From positions 5,332,001 through 5,396,000 of the forward strand of contig NZ_AP018920.1 in the NCBI RefSeq assembly GCF_003945385.1: a stretch of 64,000 nt of DNA, in the 5' to 3' direction. A program made the position numbers and the translations under genes. The DNA comes from Pseudonocardia autotrophica. GTDB taxonomy: Bacteria > Actinomycetota > Actinomycetes > Mycobacteriales > Pseudonocardiaceae. The first letter of the stretch is position 1, and every line of letters begins with the position of its first letter. Under the pieces are notes generated by a model. It saw only the letters and a program-made list of their open reading frames with translations. It made no database searches and had not been told where the DNA came from. Of the stretch, positions 43,704 through 50,881 are shown piece after piece.

Positions 43704-45190
43704 TCACCGCTCGTTCTCCGGCACCCCGTCGAGAATGACGGTCTTGTTCTCCAGGTAGGACCGCAACCCCTCGACACCGCCCTCGCGACCGATCCCGGAC
43801 TGCTTGAACCCGCCGAAGCCGACACTGAAGTCGGTCCGGAAGCCGTTGTGTCCGACGGTCCCGGACCGGATCCGCCCTGCGACGGCGCGGGCGCGGGCGA
43901 CGTCGGGGGTGAACACCGATGCGTTCAACCCGTAGATCGTGTCGTTCGCGATCCGGACGGCATCGTCCTCGTCCGCCGCCGGGACGACCGAGAGCACCGG
44001 CCCGAAGATCTCCTCACGGGCGATGGTCGACGAGTTGTCGACGTCGGCGAAGACGGTCGGCTCGACGAACCAGCCCCGGTCCAGGTGCTTCGGCCGGCCT
44101 CCACCGGTCACGAGCCGCGCACCCTCGTCGATCCCGGTGGCGATGAACCCTTCGACCCGGTCCCGCTGGCGCCGGACCGCCAACGGCCCCATCTGTGTCG
44201 CGGCGTCGAACGGGTCGCCGACGGCGATCGCGGAGAAGCGGGCGGCGAGCGCCTCCACGAGCTCGTCGTGCCGGTCCCGGGTGACGACGATGCGGGTCAG
44301 CGACGAGCAGACCTGCCCGGACAGATAGCACTCGGCCCGCGCCAACGCGGCGGCCGCGGCGTCGAGGTCGGCATCGTCGAGGATCACGGCGGCCGATTTC
44401 CCGCCGAGTTCCAGGGTGCAGCGGGCGATGCGCTCGCCGCAGATCGAGGCGATCCGGCGACCGGCCGCGGTGGAGCCGGTGAAGGCGATCTTGTCCACCC
44501 TCGGATCCCGGACGAGCAGTTCCGACACCTCGCGGTCCGCCGTGAGCACGTTGACCACCCCGGGCGGGAGCCCGATCTCCTCGGCGACCTCGGCCACCAG
44601 GTATCCGGCTCCGGGGGCCTCCGGTGAGAGCTTGAGGACCACGGTGCAGCCCGCGATCAGTGCAGGCGCGAGCTTCCAGGTGATCAGGTTCATCGGCGCG
44701 TTCCACGGGACGATCGCGCCGACCACGCCCACGGGGGCTCCTTCACGATCTGCGCGAACGCGCCCATCGCCGACTCGGCGCGCTCGGTCCAGTCGAAGGT
44801 CTCGGCGAGACCGGCGTAGTACTCGTAGACCTTCGGAATCGCACCCAGGCTCGCCTGCGCCGCCGCGTGGAGCACGCCGGACTCACGTGGCCAGATCTCA
44901 CTCGCGTCGCCGACCCGCCGGCGCAGGCCCTCCGCGAGCGCGCGCAGATGGCCGGCCCGCTCCGCGTGACTCATCCGCGGCCACGGTCCGTCGTGGAACG
45001 CCGTCGCGGCCGCGCCGACCGCCCGGTCGACATCGGACGCCCGAGCCTCTGCGACCCGGTAGTAGAGCTGCTCGGTGGCCGGCTCGATGACATCGATCAT
45101 CGCCCCGGTCGACGGCGCGACCCACCGACCGTCGACGAAGAAGCGGTCGAGGTGCTTCAGCGGCACGCGGATGTCACTGCCGAGAGTCAT
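43704..45190 (-). pseudogene. Aldehyde dehydrogenase, frameshifted paralogue of the 48324-49814 gene
   Basis: The N-terminal part (45190 to about 44720) reads MTLGSDIRVPLKHLDRFFVD, then EPATEQLYYRVAEARASDVD and so on, and runs to IVKEPP. The C-terminal part, in another frame, starts at GVVGAIVPWNAPMNLITWKL and ends at 43704, with LELGGKS (Glu), GQVCSSL (Cys nucleophile) and GFGGFKQSGIGREGG intact. The break is a CCCCC run at about 44733-44737, where the paralogue has the equivalent of three bases. The whole protein would be about 495 residues and is very similar to the intact copy. A real mutation or a sequencing error is possible. Confidence 0.85.
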
Positions 45191-45244
45191 GGGGTGCTCC
45201 TCGTGGGTGGCTGGCGCGCGGGGCCGCCACGGGGACGTCGGATA

Positions 45245-45258
45245 TCCGCTGATGCGGA
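45245..45258. promoter_or_regulatory. TCCG-N6-CGGA site upstream of the ALDH pseudogene
   Basis: TCCGCTGATGCGGA lies between the LysR stop (45263) and the ALDH start (45190). The same form occurs upstream of the LysR gene and of the intact ALDH gene. The decamer GATGCGGAAT (45251-45260) is repeated exactly at 46281-46290. Confidence 0.45.
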
Positions 45259-45262
45259 ATCA

Positions 45263-46261
45263 TCACGCTGTCTTCTCCGCATCCGAGCTGTCAACCGTCG
45301 GTTGAGCATTCGTGTCTGCCGGATCCGGCATGCCCTCGTGGTCGGCCTCGCCGGCGTCCAGCTCCGCCGCCACACCGGCCCGTTCGACGGCCTCGAGATA
45401 GGCCCGGGCGACATAGGACGCCGGGCCGCTGCCCCCGAGGACGAGACCGACCAGCGGACGGGGGCCACTGCCGGTGATGGGCACCGCTCGCATACCCGCG
45501 AGAACACCGAACGCCCGCATCCAGGTGTGGGCGATGACCGCGGACCACTGCCCGGTCGCCAGGTGCGCGTAGAGCGCACCGATCGTGTCGGTCTCGACCT
45601 CCACCCGTGCTGCAGCACCGGCCGCACTCAGGGCACCGTCGACGATCCGCCGGTTCTGCATTCCCCGGGTGAGCGCGCACAGGCGCAGTTCCGGGATCTC
45701 GGACCAGGACACCCGGCCCCGCCGCGCGACGGCCTCGTCCGCGCCGGTCAGCAGCAGGTAGCTCTCGCGATAGAGCGGGAGCACGTCGTCCCCCGTCCGG
45801 TCGGCATCGAGGTAGGTCAGTCCGACGTCGAGATCGAAGTCGGCGAGCCGTCGGTCGATCTCCCGCGAGGGCAGCGCCTCGATCCGGGTCCGGACCTCCG
45901 GGTGCGCAGCGGTCCACGCGGTGGTGAGCGCGGACACGGCAGGCACCGCGGTCGGGATCGCCCCGATCCGGACCGTTGCGCTGAGTCCGCTCTTCATCCT
46001 CAGGAGATCGATGCGGAGGGCGTCCCGCTCGGCGAGGATCCGGGCCGCCCAGCCGACCACGCACTCCCCCTCCGCGGTGAATCCCTGGAACCGGTGGCCA
46101 CGCCGGGCGATCGTCACTCCGAGCTGACGCTCGAGATTCCGCAGACCGACCGACAGTGTCGACTGACTGGCGAAGCAGGCCTGCGCCGCCCGACCGAAGT
46201 GCTTCTCCCGTGCCAGCGCCACCAGATACTCGAGCTGTCGCAACGCGACGTCGCTGACCAT
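45263..46261 (-). CDS. LysR-family transcriptional regulator
   Basis: A 332-residue LTTR. The N-terminal HTH is LRQLEYLVALAREKHFGRAAQACFASQSTLSVGLRNLERQLGVTIARR. The effector domain follows (RIGAIPTAVPAV, VGLTYLDADR). The C-terminus has about 25 extra acidic residues. Its position between two aldehyde dehydrogenase genes and the shared TCCG-N6-CGGA elements makes it the likely regulator of both, perhaps with an aldehyde or formate as signal. The ATG at 46261 lies 14 bases from the nearest such element. Confidence 0.92.
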   Translation of the reverse strand: MVSDVALRQLEYLVALAREKHFGRAAQACFASQSTLSVGLRNLERQLGVTIARRGHRFQGFTAEGECVVGWAARILAERDALRIDLLRMKSGLSATVRIGAIPTAVPAVSALTTAWTAAHPEVRTRIEALPSREIDRRLADFDLDVGLTYLDADRTGDDVLPLYRESYLLLTGADEAVARRGRVSWSEIPELRLCALTRGMQNRRIVDGALSAAGAAARVEVETDTIGALYAHLATGQWSAVIAHTWMRAFGVLAGMRAVPITGSGPRPLVGLVLGGSGPASYVARAYLEAVERAGVAAELDAGEADHEGMPDPADTNAQPTVDSSDAEKTA

Positions 46262-46274
46262 ACCCCGAGACTAG

Positions 46275-46288
46275 ACCGCAGATGCGGA
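46275..46288. promoter_or_regulatory. ACCG-N6-CGGA site upstream of the LysR gene
   Basis: ACCGCAGATGCGGA sits 14 bases before the LysR start, where an autoregulatory LTTR site would be expected. It shares GATGCGGAAT with the site near 45.25 kb. Confidence 0.45.
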
Positions 46289-46692
46289 ATGATCTGGAGC
46301 AGAACGACGCTGATGCGGATACGTTCACTCCGGTGACGACGGGAGACCGGCGTACAGGCAGCCATCCTGACGGGCGCCGGCGCGTCGTCGGCCCGTACGT
46401 CGACGTCCACGGGACGGACCGGTACCTGCTCACGCTCAGCATGCCCATCCTCGCCGACGAGCGTTTCCTCGGCATCGTCGGCGCGGATCTCCCGGTCGCC
46501 CGGTTCGAGGCACTGCTCCTGCACGGACTCGGAGACCTCCCGGCCGATGCGGTCGTGGTGAACCCGGAGAACCGGGTCGTGCTGTCCTCGTCGGCGCGGT
46601 GGCCGACCGGCTCGCGCGCCCGCCCCGACGAGGTGGAGACGACGAGAGCGTTGGTCGATCCGCATTGGCGGGTCGCGACCGTCCCCCACTGA
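46282..46692 (+). CDS. Cache/PDC sensor domain fragment
   Basis: A 136-residue frame whose middle reads RRRVVGPYVDVHGTDRYLLTLSMPILADERFLGIVGADLPVARFEALLL, a PDC/Cache ligand-binding core usually found in much larger regulators. The first about 30 residues do not look like protein of the family. No membrane helix or output domain is present. The ATG lies inside the LysR control region. It is probably the surviving end of a longer sensor gene whose front was lost, and may not be translated. Confidence 0.45.
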   Translation: MRNDLEQNDADADTFTPVTTGDRRTGSHPDGRRRVVGPYVDVHGTDRYLLTLSMPILADERFLGIVGADLPVARFEALLLHGLGDLPADAVVVNPENRVVLSSSARWPTGSRARPDEVETTRALVDPHWRVATVPH

Positions 46693-46761
46693 CCTCGGCG
46701 CCCCGACACCTCCGCGATCCGGATCGCACCCTCCGGGCACTTGGCCGCACCCCCGTGGCCA

Positions 46762-46781
46762 ACTAGTCTCATTGTGACTAG
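46762..46781. promoter_or_regulatory. Palindromic element shared with the PadR promoter
   Basis: ACTAGTCTCATTGTGACTAG, identical to 40062-40081, lies 29 bases before the GTG of the zinc-finger gene. The symmetry here extends by one further A/T pair. Confidence 0.65.
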
Positions 46782-46810
46782 TCGCCTCGACGACGAGGAG
46801 AGGAGGAGGC

Positions 46811-47863
46811 GTGTCCGCACCCGCGACCGACCGACCGGTCGAGCGCCACCCCGTCGGCGCCCTGGCCGACGGCACGCCCTGTCACGCACCACCAGGCGTC
46901 ATGGAGATCGCCGACGAGCACGCCCGATGCCACCTGTGCGGGCAGTGGTTCCGGTCCGTGGGCGCACACCTGCGCTCCCATGGCTGGGACCGCGCCTCCT
47001 ACCGCACCGCCTTCGGCCTGGAACGAGGTCAGTCACTGGAGGGCGGCACCACCCGGGACCGGCGCGCTCGGGCGATGCGTCGGCGGCGCGCCCACGACCC
47101 GGTGGTCCGCGCAGGCTGTGAGATCGGGCGCCGGTGGGCGTCCACCGGCGAGCTCACCCGGGCCGCCGCGACCGCCGCCCGCGGACGGCGCCAGCCCGAG
47201 CAGCGCCGGCGCAAGACCCTGCGGACCCTCGCCTCCATTCCGGTCGACGTGAGGACGGAAGCCGCCGCCCGAGCCTCGGTCTCCCGGCTCCGCGCGATCG
47301 CCGAAACGATGGCCACCGACGCCGGCTTCCGCTCGTTCGCCGAGTTCATCCGTACTCGCGTCGCCGCCGGTGACAGCCTCGCCCGGCTGAGTCGCGAGGC
47401 AGGTCTGCACAAGGATTGGCTCACCCGGCACCTCGGAACCGTCGACGCGGACCTCGCCGCCGACCTCGCGAGCGACGTCGGCGGTCCGTGCCCGCCGCGG
47501 CACGATGCACGACTGCTCGCCCGGATCGTCGGTCTGGGATTCCGCGACGTCGCGTCGTACCTGCGGCAGCGTCATCTCGACGAGCACCGCTCGGTCCGGG
47601 CGATCGCGACCGAGGTGGAGATGAACCCCCAGTCGGTGCGGGCGGCGATGACCCGCCACGGTGTTCCGCGAACTCCGCACGCCCCCAGCCGGCAACGCAC
47701 CGCCGAACTCGCACGGTCGGTGGCGCACGCACACGGGTTCGACGACCTCGACGACTACCTCACCGACCGTCGGCGAGCCGGGTGGACCTGGCAGCGCATC
47801 GCCGCCGAGAGCGGCCGGCCCCCCACCTGGCTGCGCCGCCGAGCGCGCTCGGACATGTCGTGA
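46811..47863 (+). CDS. ROS/MucR-type zinc-finger transcriptional regulator-like protein
   Basis: A 350-residue protein. Residues about 38-75 form a MucR-like finger: CHLCGQWFRSVGAHLRSHGWDRASYRTAFGLERGQSL (CxxC, two His). The rest is basic and contains several HTH-like repeats (SLARLSREAGLHKDWLTRHLG, SVRAIATEVEMNPQSVRAAMTRHGV, TWQRIAAESGRPPTWLRRR) that resemble each other. The GTG follows GGAGGAGG. A DNA-binding role is likely. Its promoter carries the PadR-linked palindrome. The family's exact target and partner are unknown. Confidence 0.8.
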   Translation: MSAPATDRPVERHPVGALADGTPCHAPPGVMEIADEHARCHLCGQWFRSVGAHLRSHGWDRASYRTAFGLERGQSLEGGTTRDRRARAMRRRRAHDPVVRAGCEIGRRWASTGELTRAAATAARGRRQPEQRRRKTLRTLASIPVDVRTEAAARASVSRLRAIAETMATDAGFRSFAEFIRTRVAAGDSLARLSREAGLHKDWLTRHLGTVDADLAADLASDVGGPCPPRHDARLLARIVGLGFRDVASYLRQRHLDEHRSVRAIATEVEMNPQSVRAAMTRHGVPRTPHAPSRQRTAELARSVAHAHGFDDLDDYLTDRRRAGWTWQRIAAESGRPPTWLRRRARSDMS

Positions 47864-47924
47864 CCACCCGACCGTCGAGCACTCCGGCCTGCGGATCCGC
47901 GACGGCCATGGACAGCGAGGGCGG

Positions 47925-48152
47925 ATGATCCACATCGACCTGCACTGCAGCAACGACGCTTGTCGACGGGCCTGGTCGTCGCCCCCGGCCGACCCGCTGC
48001 CACTCGCACCGGTGACCGAGCGCCGCCCCGGCGGCGACCGGCGCTGGCACCCGTGCCCCACCTGCATGAACGGGAATGCCGCGTCCGCCACGATCGCGCA
48101 CCGGCTCCGGGAACGGACGGCGAGCGAGATCGCCGCCGTGGCGGGCGACTGA
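47925..48152 (+). CDS. Small zinc-ribbon-like protein
   Basis: A 75-residue hypothetical protein. It has four Cys in two pairs, CSNDAC (about 8-13) and CPTC (about 44-47), a spacing typical of a zinc ribbon. The C-terminus is a short amphipathic helix (AHRLRERTASEIAAVAG). The ATG at 47925 follows GAGGGCGG. It lies 61 bases after the ROS/MucR-like gene and is probably co-transcribed with it. No family name comes to mind. Confidence 0.6.
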   Translation: MIHIDLHCSNDACRRAWSSPPADPLPLAPVTERRPGGDRRWHPCPTCMNGNAASATIAHRLRERTASEIAAVAGD

Positions 48153-48180
48153 GTCGCACCCGATGGACTGCCCGGAGCTC

Positions 48181-48194
48181 TCCGCATGCACGGA
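48181..48194. promoter_or_regulatory. TCCG-N6-CGGA site upstream of the intact ALDH gene
   Basis: TCCGCATGCACGGA, followed by an AT-rich stretch (GATATTTTTGCGTTT) that could hold a promoter, 130 bases before the ALDH start. It resembles the LysR-region elements at 45245 and 46275. Confidence 0.4.
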
Positions 48195-48323
48195 TATTTT
48201 TGCGTTTCTATCCCGCAGTAGCGGAGAAAGCGCACAGATGTCAGGCTCGAGCCTGCAGCCAGGGCGGAGCGTCCGCGAGGACTCCGCCAGGAGCGACGTC
48301 GACCACCGGAGGTCGGACCCCTC

Positions 48324-49814
48324 ATGAGCATCACCAGCGACACCACGGCTCCGCTCAAGGGCCTGGACAAGTTCTACATCGGCGGCGAGTGGGTCACACC
48401 GTCGTCGAGCAGCACCATCTCGGTGATCGAGCCCGCCACGGAGCAGGTCTACTACCAGGTCCCCGAGGCACAGAATGCCGATGTCGAGCGCGCTGTCACC
48501 GCGGCCCGCACCGCCTTCGACGAGGGTCCCTGGCCGAAGCTGACCCATGCACAACGCGCCGAGTTCCTGCGCGCCATCGGCGCCGCGGTTCGCGAGCGGG
48601 CCGACGACGTCACCCAGGTCTGGCCGCGGGAGTCCGGCATCGTCCACGGAGCCGCGCAGGCGATGATCGGCGGGGTGCCGGACGCGTACGACTTCTATGC
48701 CGGCCTCGCCGAGACCTTCGCCTTCGAGGAGGCCGCCACCCCCACCGCGGGCGGGAGGTACGGCTTGATCTCCCGGGAGCCGGTCGGCGTCGTCGGCGCG
48801 ATCATCCCGTGGAACGCCCCGATGACGCTGATCGCCTACAAACTCGCTCCCGCGCTGCTGGCCGGCTGCACCGTCGTGCTCAAGGCCTCGCCGGAGGCAC
48901 CCGGCGCGCCGTACATCATGGCCGACATCGCGGAGAAGATCGGGCTTCCGGCCGGTGTGCTCAACGTGCTCACCGCCGATCGCGAGGTCTCCGAGAGCCT
49001 GGTCCGTGACCCGCGGGTCGACAAGATCGCCTTCACCGGCTCGACGGTGGCCGGCCGGCGCATCGCCTCGATCCTGGGCGAGCGCATCGGTCGCTACACG
49101 CTGGAGCTGGGCGGGAAGTCCGCCGCCGTGATCCTCGACGACATGGACCTGGCCGAGGCCGCTGCCAGCCTCTCCGGCGCGGAGTGCTTCCTCTCCGGCC
49201 AGGTGTGCTCCTCCCTCACCCGCATCGTCGTCCCGCGCCGCCGTCACGACGAGCTGGCTGACGCACTGGCCGGCACGTTCTCCCAGGTCAAACTCGGTGA
49301 TCCGTTCGCACCCGGAGTCCAGATGGGACCGCTCGCGATGGAGCGCCAGCGGGATCGGGTCGAGGGGTACATCGCACAGGGTGTGTCGGAGGGCGCGAAG
49401 CTGGTGACCGGTGGCGGGCGGCCGAAGGACCTCGACCGCGGCTGGTTCATCGAGCCGACCGTCTTCGCGAACGTCGACAACTCCTGGAAGATCGCCCAGG
49501 AGGAGATCTTCGGTCCCGTCCTGTCCGTCATCCCCGCCGACGACGAGGAGGACGCGATCCGGATCGCCAACGACACGATCTACGGCCTCAACGCCGCGGT
49601 CTTCACCCACGACGCCGACCGGGCGCGTGCGGTGGGTGACCGGCTGCGTGCCGGGACCGTCGGGCACAACGGCTTCCGGACCGACTTCGGAATCGGCTTC
49701 GGAGGGTTCAAGCAGTCCGGTATCGGCCGCGAGGGCGGGGTGGACGGTCTCCTCCCCTACCTGGAGAACAAGACGATGATCTTCGAGGAGAAGCCGAGCA
49801 GGTTCCCGGGCTGA
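48324..49814 (+). CDS. Aldehyde dehydrogenase (NAD(P)-dependent)
   Basis: A 496-residue aldehyde dehydrogenase. It has the PWNAPMTLIAYKLAPAL and TGSTVAGRRI cofactor loops, LELGGKSAA with the general base Glu, SGQVCSSLTR with the nucleophile Cys, and IFGPVLSV and NGFRTDFGIGFGGFKQSGIGREGG at the C-terminus. It oxidises an aldehyde to the acid. It is paralogous to the frameshifted gene at 43704-45190 and is the working copy of the pair. A strong hairpin follows the stop. Confidence 0.95.
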   Translation: MSITSDTTAPLKGLDKFYIGGEWVTPSSSSTISVIEPATEQVYYQVPEAQNADVERAVTAARTAFDEGPWPKLTHAQRAEFLRAIGAAVRERADDVTQVWPRESGIVHGAAQAMIGGVPDAYDFYAGLAETFAFEEAATPTAGGRYGLISREPVGVVGAIIPWNAPMTLIAYKLAPALLAGCTVVLKASPEAPGAPYIMADIAEKIGLPAGVLNVLTADREVSESLVRDPRVDKIAFTGSTVAGRRIASILGERIGRYTLELGGKSAAVILDDMDLAEAAASLSGAECFLSGQVCSSLTRIVVPRRRHDELADALAGTFSQVKLGDPFAPGVQMGPLAMERQRDRVEGYIAQGVSEGAKLVTGGGRPKDLDRGWFIEPTVFANVDNSWKIAQEEIFGPVLSVIPADDEEDAIRIANDTIYGLNAAVFTHDADRARAVGDRLRAGTVGHNGFRTDFGIGFGGFKQSGIGREGGVDGLLPYLENKTMIFEEKPSRFPG

Positions 49815-49819
49815 TCTCC

Positions 49820-49855
49820 GACACGGTGTGCCGCCTCCGGGCGGCGCACCGTGTC
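49820..49855. terminator. Strong hairpin terminator after the aldehyde dehydrogenase gene
   Basis: Arms 49820-49835 and 49840-49855 form a 16-bp stem with one G-U pair (GACACGGTGTGCCGCC / GGCGGCGCACCGTGTC) and a 4-base loop, five bases after the stop. Confidence 0.85.
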
Positions 49856-50244
49856 CCGGGCAGCCGGGTCGAGTTCGGCCGCGGTCGCCGGACCCGCGCC
49901 GGCACGGGCCCGGCGACGTCTCGACGATGACATCGGTCGGGCAGCCGTGGTGATCCGGAACGGGAGCATGCGCCGAGCCCCTGACCGTGCCGGCTACCGG
50001 GTTCACCGACCACGCGACGGAACTTGCGCATCCCGGCAGCCGATTCCTTCGTCGAACGGCACCCTCGGATGAGGGTGGAGCCCTGGTCCGTCGTTTCCTA
50101 CCGTCATGGGGGGAATGTCAGCAGCCGGCGGGCGCTCCCCTGCAGCCGCTCCCGTCGAGTGAAGGAGCGACGATGCGCCCCACTCCCCTCCGTCGGTTGC
50201 CCGCGCGGCTGCTCCACCGCCGGAGCCTGCTCTGACTGGCGCTG
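49856..50244. other. Intergenic stretch with little coding evidence
   Basis: Apart from the short reading frame at 50173-50235 no gene was recognised on either strand. Confidence 0.5.
50173..50235 (+). CDS. Possible 20-residue Arg/Leu-rich small ORF
   Basis: MRPTPLRRLPARLLHRRSLL and a stop, with GAAGGAG five bases before the ATG. The ribosome site is better than for many genes here, but the peptide is short and conservation is unknown. It could be a small peptide, a decayed start of a longer gene, or chance. Confidence 0.25.
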   Translation: MRPTPLRRLPARLLHRRSLL

Positions 50245-50841
50245 CTACAGCGAGGTCCAGATGGTCTCGGCGTCGACGATGCGGTTGTACCGCCAGGTGA
50301 CTGCTCGTTCCACGGCGGCGACGACACCGGCGACCGTGAGAGTCCCCAGCAGCCAGCCGGGCAGGACCACCGGCGAGGTGAACGTCCCGAACCGCTCCGC
50401 CACCTGCGGGATCGAGGTGACCATCTCGATCCCCGCGGGTACGGCGAGCACCAGATTGACCAGCAGGATCACCACCGCGGTGACAGCGATCCTCCGGCTC
50501 AGGCGCGGGTGATCCCGGGTCAGCACTGCCCGCCGGTGCTCCAGGGTCCCCGGCGCCGGAGCCAGCCGGCGTTCCCGCCCGTCAGGGGTGACGAGATGGA
50601 CCCGGGTGACGCCGTACAACCCGGCGTCGACCTCGATCCTCCCTCCGGGAACGGTGAAGCCGGCGGGCATCTCGGCCGCACCGATGCGCTGCCCGTCCCG
50701 GTAGAGCCGGGCCTCGTGGTCCTCCATGGTGTGGGTCTCGACGGCCCACACGGCGGCCCCGCCGTCGGGATCGGGCAACGTGATCGTGTGAACGGTGCGG
50801 CTCAGTGCCTGGTGGAGCCGAACAGGTCGGAGCATCCTCAT
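50245..50841 (-). CDS. Hypothetical membrane protein
   Basis: A 198-residue protein. The N-terminal half is soluble (beta-rich, AVWAVETHTMEDHEARLYRDGQRIGAAEMPAGFTVPGGRIEV), then two hydrophobic helices follow (VTAVVILLVNLVLAVPAGI near 130-150, and LPGWLLGTLTVAGVVAAVE near 165-185). The ATG at 50841 is preceded by AGGACGAGG. I do not recognise the family. It lies downstream of, and on the same strand as, the secreted hydrolase gene with 40 bases between, and may belong to its transcript. Confidence 0.65.
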   Translation of the reverse strand: MRMLRPVRLHQALSRTVHTITLPDPDGGAAVWAVETHTMEDHEARLYRDGQRIGAAEMPAGFTVPGGRIEVDAGLYGVTRVHLVTPDGRERRLAPAPGTLEHRRAVLTRDHPRLSRRIAVTAVVILLVNLVLAVPAGIEMVTSIPQVAERFGTFTSPVVLPGWLLGTLTVAGVVAAVERAVTWRYNRIVDAETIWTSL

Positions 50842-50881
50842 CACCTCGTCCTGTCTGCGGGAACGTGCCTCGGTCGTCGCG

